A stretch of 35,781 bases of DNA, from the NCBI RefSeq assembly GCF_028292365.1, contig NZ_JAQGMM010000185.1:1-35781 (forward strand), read 5' to 3'. This stretch comes from Caballeronia sp. GTDB taxonomy: Bacteria; Pseudomonadota; Gammaproteobacteria; Burkholderiales; Burkholderiaceae. Positions 16,649 through 24,537 of the stretch are shown here, one piece after another. The notes under the pieces are model-generated. The model searched no databases and was not told where the DNA came from. It worked only from the letters and a program-made list of their open reading frames with translations. Positions within the stretch are counted from its first letter, which is position 1. Each line of letters starts with the position of its first letter. A program made the translations under genes and the position numbers.

Positions 16649-17508
16649 GGTGCTTTTCCGCCAAGATCGAGAGTGCGGGCACGATCGACTTCATCGCGCA
16701 ACTGGCCCCAGATGGAATAAACGAATTCGCCATACTCAGGCTTCGCGCGTAGTTCAAGAACTGAACGCGGGCGACCGAAGGGGACGTCGACAATTTGCTT
16801 GACGCTGCCAGGCTGCGCGGTCATCACCATGATCCGGTCACCGAGTGTGACGGCTTCGTCAACGCTGTGCGTAATGAAGAGCACGGTCTTGCGCGTCTCT
16901 TCCCAGATCCTCAACAGTTCTTCCTGGAGCAATAGCTTGTTCTGTTCGTCGAGCGCTGAGAACGGCTCATCCATCAGCAGAATGTCGGGGTCGTTTGCAA
17001 ACGCACGCACGATGGAGACGCGCTGGCGCATGCCGCCCGAAAGTTGATGCGGATAGGATTTGGCAAAGCGAGTCAGCCCGGTGCGGCTCAGATAGTGTCC
17101 AACGATCTCGCGAATCTCGGCTTTGGGCACGTGCCGTAGCGCGAGACCGTACGCCGCATTGTCGTAGACCGTCATCCAGGGAAAAAGCGAATCGCCCTGG
17201 AACACCATGGAATTACCCGGCCGGAATTGTGCGGGCGCACCGATCTCGACGCTTCCCGAGGTCGGCGTTTCGAGGTTCGCGAGGATCCGCAGCAGCGTTG
17301 TCTTCCCACAGCCGCTTGGTCCCACAATCATGAAAAAGCACCCGGACGGAATGTCGAGCGACACATTATCGAGCGCGGTCACGAGGCCGCTTTGTGTCTC
17401 GAATGATTTGGTCAGGTGGCGCAATCGAATCTTTGCGAGAGAGTCGCCATTCGCTTGTTCAAAAGAAGAGGCAAACGACGGCGGGGAAGTGAGCGGTGTT
17501 GCTATCAC
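16645..17508 (-). CDS. ABC transporter ATP-binding protein, SsuB/TauB family
   Basis: 287 residues. It has Walker A GPSGCGKTT (63-71), Q-loop Gln104 (MVFQGDSLFPW), signature LSGGMRQR (156-163), Walker B ILLMDEPFSALD (176-187) and the H-loop in FITHSVDEAV. The first ~25 residues are extra and poorly conserved; the ATPase fold begins at KIRLRHLTKSFE. It energises the importer formed with the permease and the binding protein encoded on either side. Gap to the binding-protein gene is 15 bases. Confidence 0.94.
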   Translation of the reverse strand: MIATPLTSPPSFASSFEQANGDSLAKIRLRHLTKSFETQSGLVTALDNVSLDIPSGCFFMIVGPSGCGKTTLLRILANLETPTSGSVEIGAPAQFRPGNSMVFQGDSLFPWMTVYDNAAYGLALRHVPKAEIREIVGHYLSRTGLTRFAKSYPHQLSGGMRQRVSIVRAFANDPDILLMDEPFSALDEQNKLLLQEELLRIWEETRKTVLFITHSVDEAVTLGDRIMVMTAQPGSVKQIVDVPFGRPRSVLELRAKPEYGEFVYSIWGQLRDEVDRARTLDLGGKAP

Positions 17509-17523
17509 GGAAAAAATCCTCGG

Positions 17524-18585
17524 CTATTTTGTGCGCGGCTTGTAGGGACCGAGTGCTGCGTCGGCTGCGTCGACGAACGACGTATCAACCACTTGCGCAA
17601 CACTGACATTGCCTTTCACGACCCCCTCACGTTTAAAGAACGCGAGGTCGTTCTCGAGGCTGGCGATGTTGAGCCTGCCGTCCGGGTTGGTCCCTTGAGG
17701 CACGATGCTCCGGTATACGGACGCGTCCTTGATCGGTGTGTACTGCGTGAGTATTGCGATCACTTCGTCGGCATTTGGACCTGCTATCTTGCCGTTTGCA
17801 AGCGAGTCGTTGTAGTCGCGCGCAGCACGCAGATACGCACGCATGAAAGCCTTGGCCGTATCCGGATGCGCGTGGATGAAGACATTCGAGTACAGGACCA
17901 CAGCAAGCTGATGGTTCGGGTAAATCTGGTCGTCTCCCATCACACGCACCGCGGCGCCGCTGCGCACAGCCTGGGTGGCGGATGGCTCGGTCGTCAGCGC
18001 CGCGTCGACTGCCTTGTTTTCCAGCGCCATCACATGTTGCGGAAAGCCAAGGTAGATGCGTTCGACGTCACTTGTCTTCAGGCCGGCCTTTTTCAGCGCT
18101 TCGTTCATGGTCGACGTCGACGCGCTGCCGGTCGCACTGCCGGCGACCTTCATGCCCTTGAGGTCAGCGAGTGTCTTGTAGCGTCCGCTTGCCACCAGAT
18201 CCTTGCGCACCAGCAGCGGTTGATAGCCGTAGCCTGGCGGCGTTGACCCTTTGTCAGCGACGACCTTGATGCCGATGCCGCGCGTGACGGCGTTATATAA
18301 GCCCGCCGATGGGGAGCCACCGGCTACATCGAGTTGCCCGGCGCCGAGGGGGGCGACCATCTTCGCTCCGGAATCGAACGATACAAAATGTGCGTCGATA
18401 CCCTCTTGCCGGAAATAGCCTTTCTTGTCCGCGATAAAGAAAGCAACGTCGCTGCTTGCATTGGCGATGCCGACGTTGACCACGGTCGGGGCGGCCGCGC
18501 TTACGGCGGAGGCACCCAGCACCGCCGCTACGGTAACGCTGGCGTAGGTGAGTGCGGCGAACCGCAACAGAACTGAATTCTTCAC
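17524..18585 (-). CDS. NMT1/SsuA-like ABC substrate-binding protein
   Basis: 353 residues with a signal peptide (KNSVLLRFAALTYASVTVAA, cut near Ala-Ser-Ala). The mature part has the two-lobed nitrate/taurine/thiamine-precursor binding fold: VNVGIANASSDVAFFIADKK, GYFRQEGIDAHFVSFDSG, LADLKGMKVAGSATGSAST, and FPQHVMALENKAVDAALTTE. It is periplasmic and delivers ligand to the permease and ATPase encoded next. It lies 10 bases behind the porin gene, so outer-membrane and inner-membrane uptake are made together. Homologous proteins bind aromatic acids such as phthalate; the ligand here is unproven. Confidence 0.92.
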   Translation of the reverse strand: MKNSVLLRFAALTYASVTVAAVLGASAVSAAAPTVVNVGIANASSDVAFFIADKKGYFRQEGIDAHFVSFDSGAKMVAPLGAGQLDVAGGSPSAGLYNAVTRGIGIKVVADKGSTPPGYGYQPLLVRKDLVASGRYKTLADLKGMKVAGSATGSASTSTMNEALKKAGLKTSDVERIYLGFPQHVMALENKAVDAALTTEPSATQAVRSGAAVRVMGDDQIYPNHQLAVVLYSNVFIHAHPDTAKAFMRAYLRAARDYNDSLANGKIAGPNADEVIAILTQYTPIKDASVYRSIVPQGTNPDGRLNIASLENDLAFFKREGVVKGNVSVAQVVDTSFVDAADAALGPYKPRTK

Positions 18586-18595
18586 TCTGCTCTCC

Positions 18596-19726
18596 TTAGA
18601 AACGATGCCGCATCGAAAACTTCAGTGCGATCTGCGTGGGCGTCGTGGACTGTCCAAGTGAGCCGATGGCGGCAACGGCAGGCTTTCCGGTTGAGTCGAT
18701 GCCCGACGCGTGCTGCCACACGCCGACGGCGAGAATGTCGGTGGACTTCGAGAGGAAATAGTCAGGACCGAAATCGACCTGTTCGTATTTCGCGTTTCTA
18801 GCCTGGGTGTAATCGAATGACACGCCAAGGATGAATGACGGTGTGAAAAAGTAGCGCCCGTTAGCTTCATAGCTGTTAAACGTGGCTGAGCCGGTGTTTG
18901 GCGTCGACGCAGTGCGCAGGATGTTGTGAAAGCGCGTGTTTGTGTAGACCAGACCGATCTTGGCCGAGGCAATGCTGTATTGAAATCCGGCGCCAAAGAT
19001 TTCCATTGTGTTGGCCGAGAGATAGCCGCTGAATACGGGACTCTTGCCCGGCGAGGTATAGCCGGGCGCCCCAGGCTCGATGGTTCCGTCATACGCGGAC
19101 GTGGACGGATTGTTCAGATGGTCGTAAGCCACGGCAACCGTGAACGGGCCATGTGCATAGTTGGCGCCGAGTGTGTAGATCCGCTTACTCGCAAGATTGC
19201 CAGCCACGCCGCCTGGCGCGTAAATGCCGCTGATTTGCAGGCCCGCCATGTCGGGTGTCGTATATTTCACCGCGTTGTCCACGCGGAAGTTCGAATTCAG
19301 GTTGTCGAAGTCACCGGGGTGGGTTGCGACCCACGCCCAAAACGACGTTGCTGCAATTTCGCCTACGTATGCGGTCATGGGATCATATTGGCGGCCCAGC
19401 GTCACCGCTCCGTAAGGGCTTTTCAAGCCGACATACGATTGCCTCCCGAACAGCCGGGCACCTTGCAGCAGCTTTCCGTTCGAGGGGTCGAAACCATTTT
19501 CGAGCACGAACAGCGCTTTCATTCCGCCACCCAGGTCTTCCGTGCCACGGAAGCCAAACCGGCTCCCGTTGGTTTGCCCGGTCACGGTTTCGATATTGGA
19601 ATGCCCGGACTGATTGTTGATATAGACGACCCCGGCATCGACCATTCCGTACAAGGTCACTGAGCTTTGAGCGTGTGCGACGCTTGCCATGACCGGCAAG
19701 GTGAGTAGCGCGACGGCTTTTTTCAT
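18596..19726 (-). CDS. Gram-negative outer-membrane porin (OmpC/Omp38 type)
   Basis: 376 residues from ATG 19726, with GGAGA about seven bases upstream and a clean signal peptide (MKKAVALLTLPVMASVAHA, 19 residues). The mature protein begins QSSVTLYGMVDAGVVYINN, the hallmark of beta-proteobacterial porins. It contains SRFGFRGTEDLGGGMKALF, GRQSYVGLKSPYGAVTLGRQ and ends with a terminal Phe (KFSMRHRF). It forms a trimeric diffusion pore. Being first in the operon with the ABC importer suggests that it admits that importer's substrate. Upstream lie a direct repeat, a TTAG-type site and GTTCC-type operators, so the operon is probably inducible. Confidence 0.94.
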   Translation of the reverse strand: MKKAVALLTLPVMASVAHAQSSVTLYGMVDAGVVYINNQSGHSNIETVTGQTNGSRFGFRGTEDLGGGMKALFVLENGFDPSNGKLLQGARLFGRQSYVGLKSPYGAVTLGRQYDPMTAYVGEIAATSFWAWVATHPGDFDNLNSNFRVDNAVKYTTPDMAGLQISGIYAPGGVAGNLASKRIYTLGANYAHGPFTVAVAYDHLNNPSTSAYDGTIEPGAPGYTSPGKSPVFSGYLSANTMEIFGAGFQYSIASAKIGLVYTNTRFHNILRTASTPNTGSATFNSYEANGRYFFTPSFILGVSFDYTQARNAKYEQVDFGPDYFLSKSTDILAVGVWQHASGIDSTGKPAVAAIGSLGQSTTPTQIALKFSMRHRF

Positions 19727-19816
19727 GTTGTCTCCATCCCATTGATTAAATGAATCCCGGTCGGATGCCGGGTTGACTGAACAGGGGTAAGCGATAGTCC
19801 TTTTTTTATAATCGAT

Positions 19817-19841
19817 ATGGATAACTAAGCGCATGGATAAC
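19817..19841. repeat. 9-base direct repeat upstream of the porin
   Basis: ATGGATAAC occurs at 19817-19825 and again at 19833-19841, a 16-base period, about 90-115 bases upstream of the porin start. Next to it is the AT-rich stretch TTTTTTTATAATCGAT (19801-19816), which may hold the porin -10 region on the minus strand. The repeat could be an activator site; no binder is known. Confidence 0.55.
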
Positions 19842-19978
19842 CAGACTTTTCATTTGGTCTCGTCACTGGCAGGTCACCGTACTTTTGCTGTTGCGGCGAG
19901 CCGTCCTTCGTGCCAATCCGCCAGTTGCCTCGAGCGCCGCGCCGCACTTTTATAAGCGATACGGTACTATCGGACTGT

Positions 19979-20003
19979 GTTCCTATATACGGAACGTCGT
20001 CCC
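19979..20003. promoter_or_regulatory. IclR-type operator, porin/iclR intergenic site 1
   Basis: GTTCC-TATATA-CGGAAC-GTC-GTCCC. It has the same half-sites and the same spacing (6 and 3 bases) as the sites at 13577 and 20295, with one mismatch in the third half-site. It lies about 250 bases upstream of the porin operon. The conserved spacing across three separate intergenic regions makes chance unlikely. Confidence 0.75.
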
Positions 20004-20032
20004 AATCAAGAATGGTATGAGTGTGGCTTTGT

Positions 20033-20045
20033 TTAGGAACCTAAG
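20033..20045. promoter_or_regulatory. TTAG-N4-CTAA palindrome (MarR-type site) near iclR/porin
   Basis: TTAGGAACCTAAG, an inverted repeat with four-base spacer like the two sites that flank the marR/oxygenase intergenic region (25150, 25333). The right arm CCTAAG is identical to the one at 25341-25346. It may let the MarR regulator also act on the IclR locus; alternatively it is a chance palindrome. Confidence 0.5.
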
Positions 20046-20294
20046 TCAAGAAAAAGGCTTTCAGGGTATGTACTCATGTTTCCTGTTCGTTGCGCCTGGC
20101 GGAACACTACAACTCCATATGGAACAGTGGCATGTTTTCGAAGGGGTCTGAGCGCTACCCGTCTGAGCAGCAGAGCTTGCACTTACGCCTTGTCGCACTG
20201 AGGCTCGCGAGCCAGATATCATGATGGTTTGAAAGCGCAGGGGCATGTCCGGCAGCATCCTGTTCGATGCCAGCTGACAACTGGTTGTTAGTTT

Positions 20295-20319
20295 GTTCCT
20301 TTATACGGAACGTTGTTCC
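20295..20319. promoter_or_regulatory. IclR-type operator in front of iclR
   Basis: GTTCC-TTTATA-CGGAAC-GTT-GTTCC, the best copy of the motif: all three half-sites are exact. It ends 25 bases before the iclR ATG, a position suited to autoregulation and to control of the downstream reductase gene. Confidence 0.8.
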
Positions 20320-20344
20320 AAAATAGAAGACTGAGATATATTCC

Positions 20345-21157
20345 ATGGAAAGTTTTGAACCACAGGCAGCGTCCGAAGAAAAAAGTGACCCGGGCGACGG
20401 CAGGTTGTCGTCGGTAGCAGCGGCAATCCGGGTATTGAAGGTCTTTTCGGAGCAGGAGCCGGAAATCGGCATCAGCAATCTGGCGAAGCGCATGGGACTG
20501 GCGAAGAGCACGGTTCATCGCCTCGCCAGCACACTGGTCTCCGAGGGCCTGCTGGAGCAGAACGAGGAAAACGGCAAGTACCGGCTTGGCATCCAGTTGT
20601 TCACGCTGGGCGCTCTGGTGCGGCGGCGTATCGACGTGTCGAAGCAGGCGGTGCCTTTTTTGCACGTATTGCGTGAGCACACCGGCGAGACCGTTCATCT
20701 CGCGGTGCTCGACGACACCAGCATCGTCTATCTCTTCAATCTGGAGAGCGACCAGGCGATCCGGATGCGCTCGTATATCGGTGTGCGCAAGCCGGCGTTC
20801 TGCACCGCCGAGGGACAGGTGCTGGTTGCTTTCCGCACGCCGGATGTCGTTGCGAAAGTGCTGAAGGCGGGGCTCGTTGCCCGTACGCCGAACACCAACA
20901 CCGATACGCAAGTGTTCCTGAAGACGCTCGAGAAAGTGCGGCGCGAGAATTACTCTATCGACGACGAAGAGTCGGAACTGGGCATGCGTGGTATCGCGGC
21001 GCCCGTACGCGACCTGAGCGGCGCGGTGGTGGCGGCGGTGGGCGTAGGCGGTCCGTCGCAACGGTTGAGCAAGAAGGCGCTGCGCGCATGCGTGCCGCAC
21101 CTGTTGAACGCGGCTGAAGGTATCTCGTCCACATTGGGATACCGGCCGCCTATGTGA
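20345..21157 (+). CDS. IclR-family transcriptional regulator
   Basis: 270 residues. It has an N-terminal winged HTH at about 20-80 (SSVAAAIRVLKVFSEQEPEI, LAKRMGLAKSTVHRLASTL, NGKYRLGIQLFTLG) and an IclR effector domain at about 95-265 (ETVHLAVLDDTSIVYL, AFCTAEGQVLVAF, RGIAAPVRDLSGAVVAAVGV). The usual 'A.GkA.lA' motif reads TAEGQVLVAF. Family members sense aromatic acids and often bind repeated half-sites. Its own promoter and those of the porin operon and the oxygenase/ferredoxin pair carry the same GTTCC/GGAAC motif, so it is the likely common regulator. It is followed after 24 bases by the ferredoxin-type reductase. Confidence 0.93.
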   Translation: MESFEPQAASEEKSDPGDGRLSSVAAAIRVLKVFSEQEPEIGISNLAKRMGLAKSTVHRLASTLVSEGLLEQNEENGKYRLGIQLFTLGALVRRRIDVSKQAVPFLHVLREHTGETVHLAVLDDTSIVYLFNLESDQAIRMRSYIGVRKPAFCTAEGQVLVAFRTPDVVAKVLKAGLVARTPNTNTDTQVFLKTLEKVRRENYSIDDEESELGMRGIAAPVRDLSGAVVAAVGVGGPSQRLSKKALRACVPHLLNAAEGISSTLGYRPPM

Positions 21158-21181
21158 CACCACTCCAATGAAGGGAACCGT

Positions 21182-22210
21182 ATGTCCGACGTTGTGCATC
21201 GCATCACCCTTGCTGGTTCTGATCTCTCGTTCGACTGCGATCACGCGGACACGGTGTTGCGCTCCGCCTTGCGCGCAGGCGTCGCGTTTCCCTACGAATG
21301 CAACGTCGGCGCATGCGGCAACTGCAAATTCGAACTGCTCGAAGGTGCGGTGGACGTCAAGTGGCAGCAAGCGCCTGCGTGGACGGACAAAGACCGCACG
21401 CGTAACCGCTATCTCGGTTGCCAGTGCTCGCCGCGCGGCGATTGCACCATCAAGCTGCGGCCAGCCGCGCACTATGCGCCGCTCCATGCACCGCGCCGTG
21501 TCACCGGTACGCTGACCGGGCGTCGCGAGATCACGCACGATATCGACGAGTTCTGTTTTGGGCTGTCAGCCGACATGCAGTTCGAGCCTGGTCAGTACGC
21601 TTTGCTCCAGTTGCCCGGCGTCGCTGGTGTACGCGCCTACTCGATGAGCAACATCGCCGACCAGCCGCGCGTCCTTCATTTCCAGGTGCGCCGGGTCCCG
21701 AACGGAAAGGGCAGCGCCGTGCTATTCGACACCTTGGAACCCGGCGCGCAGGTTGACATCGACGGACCGTATGGCATGGCCTATCTCAGGCGCGATGTCG
21801 AGCGTGACGTACTTTGCCTCGCGGGAGGATCAGGACTCGCACCGATGATCTCGATTGCGCGTGGTGTCGCCGCCGATCCTTCACTTGCTAACATCAAGCT
21901 GCACTTCCTATACGGCGGCAGGACCGCACGCGATGTCTGCGGCCGCGACATGCTGGCTCAATTGCCAGGCTTCAACGAACGCCTGCACTTTGACGCTGCG
22001 ATCTCCGAAGACTCACCGCAAGACGCCTGCGCCCCGTGGACCGGCCACGTGGGTTACGTCCACGATCTCGCGGACTCGCTGTTTGGAGATCGTCTGCGCG
22101 ACATGGAAATCTACTTCGCGGGGCCACCCGCCATGGGCACGGCGATTCAGCGCACGTTGCTGGCCCGCCAAGTCCCGTTCGAGCAGGTTCACTTCGATCA
22201 GTTTTACTGA
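21182..22210 (+). CDS. 2Fe-2S/FAD/NAD(P)H oxygenase reductase (system 1)
   Basis: 342 residues. The N-terminal plant-type ferredoxin domain (1-~92) has Cys40-x4-Cys45-x2-Cys48 (YECNVGACGNCKFEL) and a distal Cys80/Cys82 (RYLGCQC). The FAD domain follows (RAYSMSNIAD) and then an NAD(P) domain (CLAGGSGLAPMISIAR, and IYFAGPPAMG near the end). This order is that of benzoate-dioxygenase and soluble-monooxygenase reductases. It shares an operon with the IclR regulator, whereas its presumed partners, the Rieske oxygenase and ferredoxin, are 8 kb away but carry the same operator. Having both a separate Rieske ferredoxin and a built-in ferredoxin domain is a less common combination. It converges on the phthalate-type reductase with a 16-base gap. 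Confidence 0.92.
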   Translation: MSDVVHRITLAGSDLSFDCDHADTVLRSALRAGVAFPYECNVGACGNCKFELLEGAVDVKWQQAPAWTDKDRTRNRYLGCQCSPRGDCTIKLRPAAHYAPLHAPRRVTGTLTGRREITHDIDEFCFGLSADMQFEPGQYALLQLPGVAGVRAYSMSNIADQPRVLHFQVRRVPNGKGSAVLFDTLEPGAQVDIDGPYGMAYLRRDVERDVLCLAGGSGLAPMISIARGVAADPSLANIKLHFLYGGRTARDVCGRDMLAQLPGFNERLHFDAAISEDSPQDACAPWTGHVGYVHDLADSLFGDRLRDMEIYFAGPPAMGTAIQRTLLARQVPFEQVHFDQFY

Positions 22211-22226
22211 TTAGATGATCAGCATT

Positions 22227-23258
22227 TCAGACGTCCAGCACGATCTCGTCAGAGCGCGCCCGCGACACGCAGATCATGATCGCGCTTTCGTATTCGTCTT
22301 CATCGAGGACAAAATCGCGGTGATCAACCTCGCCTGCGATAAGCCGCGTGCGGCACGAACCGCAGGTGCCCGCCTCACACGAACTCGGCGTATCGATGCC
22401 ATGTGCGCGCAGTGCGTCGAGGATCGTTTGGCCTGGCTGCACATCGACACAGCCGCCGCTTCGCGCAAGACGCACAGTGAACGCTTTTTCGCCCTGAACG
22501 TTGCCGTCGGCGCCGGTGAATTCGCTCGTGCCGAAGTCTTCGAAATGCACGGCCGACGATGGCCAGCTTGCAGCCGCTTCACGTACCGCCTGCATCAATG
22601 GACGCGGTCCGCAACAATAGAGATGTGTGTTCCCCTCGCGTGTTGCGAGCAGGGGGGCGAGCGCAACGGATCGGTCGCGCTCGCCGTAATCGTGATGCAA
22701 GGTAATACGCGCCGCGCGTTCGGGAGTCGACAGCTCGTCGAGGAAGGCGGTGGATTCCGGCGTGCGGGTGCAATACAGCAGTTGATAGTCTGCATTGCGC
22801 GCCTCGAGTTCAGCGATCATTGCCCGCAACGGTGTGATGCCGATGCCGCCCGCAATCAGCAAGTAGCGGGACGCGTTGTCGTTCAACGAGAAATAGTTTT
22901 CCGGCGGCGATACTTGAAGTCTGGTGCCGACCATGACGTCGCGCACCATGCTGCCCGAGCCGCCGCGTCCGTTGGTATCGAGCTTGACCGCGATGATATA
23001 CCGGTCTCGCTCAACTGGAGCGTTGCACAGCGAATAGCGGCGCTCGCTTCCTGCCGGCGTGCGGACCAGCACATGCGCGCCCGGTGTGAATGCGGGCAGC
23101 GTGGCGTGATCCGGCGCCCGCAGTTCGAACAGAAAGATGTCCCGGGCGATCTCGGTCCTCGCGGTGACGTCGAGCCACAACAGACTCGTCGTGTCGTTGT
23201 GAGCGACGTCAGTCGAAAATTCGGGTGCGACGAGGGGTTGCATCAAGGTAGCTGTCAT
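22227..23258 (-). CDS. Phthalate-dioxygenase-type reductase, FMN/NAD/2Fe-2S (system 2)
   Basis: 343 residues from ATG 23258 (a TTG lies two codons upstream). Domain order is reversed relative to the other reductase: flavin domain with RRYSLCNAP (73-81), NAD domain with LLIAGGIGITPLRAM and YCCGPRPLMQAV, then a C-terminal plant-type ferredoxin with Cys294-x4-Cys299-x2-Cys302-x27-Cys330 (SCEAGTCGSCRTRL). This is the architecture of phthalate dioxygenase reductase and VanB. It transfers electrons from NADH directly to a class IA Rieske oxygenase. It is the last gene of the leftward MarR, dehydrogenase and reductase operon, and its natural partner is the oxygenase at 25469. Confidence 0.93.
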   Translation of the reverse strand: MTATLMQPLVAPEFSTDVAHNDTTSLLWLDVTARTEIARDIFLFELRAPDHATLPAFTPGAHVLVRTPAGSERRYSLCNAPVERDRYIIAVKLDTNGRGGSGSMVRDVMVGTRLQVSPPENYFSLNDNASRYLLIAGGIGITPLRAMIAELEARNADYQLLYCTRTPESTAFLDELSTPERAARITLHHDYGERDRSVALAPLLATREGNTHLYCCGPRPLMQAVREAAASWPSSAVHFEDFGTSEFTGADGNVQGEKAFTVRLARSGGCVDVQPGQTILDALRAHGIDTPSSCEAGTCGSCRTRLIAGEVDHRDFVLDEDEYESAIMICVSRARSDEIVLDV

Positions 23259-23329
23259 CTTCAATCAGGCAGTTGGTGCTGCCGCCTTTGGGAAAATCCG
23301 GCACGGCCGCGCTCGTGCGCTGGCGCATC

Positions 23330-24532
23330 TCAGCGTCGGTTGCTTGTGTTCAGCGGGACCTGGTGTTTGAGTTCGACGTCTCGGCCACTTGCCGACGAAG
23401 CGATCGCGGCTTCGCATACTTCGAGATTGGCAACGCCCCATGCGCCGTCGTGCAACACGGCGCTGCGCCGGCTGATGGCGCCATGAAACTCGCTCATCAC
23501 GCGCAGGCGCGGCGAGCCCCCGGAGGGCAACGGCAGATCGGTACGGCCTTCACTGGTGTAGACAATCAGGCCTTGCGGCGACTGGCGAATCTCCCCGCGT
23601 TCGCAACTGACGATCGTAAGACCGAAGAACGGTTGCCACGGGGCATCGCCTGGAATGGCGTGCTTTGCGCGTGCCTGCTTGGCAAGAAGCTCTTCTTCGG
23701 GAGAACGAACCTGTCTGGCCGTGTGCCGACTGGCGGCATCTGCGACGGGACGTCCGGCACTCATGAAGCCCCATTCGCCAACGCCTTCGCACAACTCCGT
23801 GCTCGAGAAACGGCCGTAGCCGTTGTAGATGGCGGTCGCTGCGGCGCCGTCATCGAAATCGATAAACACTGTGTGGGCGCCGGTCGCGCTGCGCTGCGAA
23901 TCCCAGTTGAACGTTCTGGCGCGGACGCTGCGCGCGAGCCCGCCGCACAGCAAGCGGATGATGTCGAACTGGTGCGATCCCTGGCGCAGCGTGACGCCGC
24001 CGCCTTGACGCTCGTCGAGTTCGTCGGCCCGTCTCGGCCGGTACAACCAGTCGGTGAAGCACCATGTGTTGACCATTTGCACGCGCCCCAGCTCGCCTTC
24101 GTCGATCAGCTCGCGCATGGCGTGGATCGGCAGATCGTAGCTGTGCGAATGACCGACCAGCATGACGACGCCAGCTTCCCTGGCGGCGACGACCATCGAA
24201 CGGGCGTCGTCAAGATTGGCGGCCATCGGTTTTTCAACGAGCACATGCTTGCCAGCGGCGCAAGCGAGAAGCACATGCTCGCGATGCAGCATGGTCGGCG
24301 ACGCGACGTAAATCGCATCCACGTGCCCGTGCTCGAGCAGCGCCGCGAGCGTGTCATACGTCCTGAAGCCGAATTCTTCGGCAGCAGATCGCCGCACGCC
24401 CTCCGAAGGGTCGACGATCGCCGCGACCACGAAGCCGGGATGAGCGGCAATGGCAGGCACGAACGCGCGGCCCGCTGTGCCAAACCCGACGATGCCGATG
24501 CGCACCAACTCTGCGGCGTTCGTGTTGCCCAT
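23330..24532 (-). CDS. Gfo/Idh/MocA dehydrogenase, likely phthalate dihydrodiol dehydrogenase
   Basis: 400 residues. It has a Rossmann motif at the start (RIGIVGFGTAGRAF, GxGxxG at 16-21), the family EKP signature (VLVEKPMAAN, Glu100-Pro102), and the GGGVTLRQGSHQFDIIRLL substrate-domain block. The cis-4,5-dihydrodiol phthalate dehydrogenase Pht4 of Pseudomonas belongs to this family. The neighbours (Rieske oxygenase, phthalate-type reductase, 4,5-dihydroxyphthalate decarboxylase) supply the other steps, so the same reaction is the best assignment: NAD+-dependent rearomatisation to the 4,5-dihydroxy compound. It starts five bases after the marR stop. Confidence 0.85.
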   Translation of the reverse strand: MGNTNAAELVRIGIVGFGTAGRAFVPAIAAHPGFVVAAIVDPSEGVRRSAAEEFGFRTYDTLAALLEHGHVDAIYVASPTMLHREHVLLACAAGKHVLVEKPMAANLDDARSMVVAAREAGVVMLVGHSHSYDLPIHAMRELIDEGELGRVQMVNTWCFTDWLYRPRRADELDERQGGGVTLRQGSHQFDIIRLLCGGLARSVRARTFNWDSQRSATGAHTVFIDFDDGAAATAIYNGYGRFSSTELCEGVGEWGFMSAGRPVADAASRHTARQVRSPEEELLAKQARAKHAIPGDAPWQPFFGLTIVSCERGEIRQSPQGLIVYTSEGRTDLPLPSGGSPRLRVMSEFHGAISRRSAVLHDGAWGVANLEVCEAAIASSASGRDVELKHQVPLNTSNRR

Positions 24533-24537
24533 TTTTG

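Larger units (their letters stand above)
19727..20344. other. Divergent regulatory region between porin operon and iclR
   Basis: A 618-base stretch without a credible gene; the open frames here have no family resemblance and poor codon bias. It is visibly more AT-rich than its surroundings and holds a 9-base direct repeat (19817-19841), two GTTCC-type operators (19979-20003, 20295-20319), a TTAG-N4-CTAA palindrome (20033-20045), and a shortened look-alike of the first operator class (ACTCCATATGGAACAGTG, 20112-20129). It presumably carries the promoters of both divergent operons. Confidence 0.7.

Noticed and set aside
19885-20151. 88-codon frame in the porin/iclR intergenic region
   Set aside because: It runs through the operator sites, lacks codon bias and has no motif.
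20288-21538. Minus-strand open frame of 416 codons over iclR
   Set aside because: Antisense of iclR and the reductase start; no recognisable motif.
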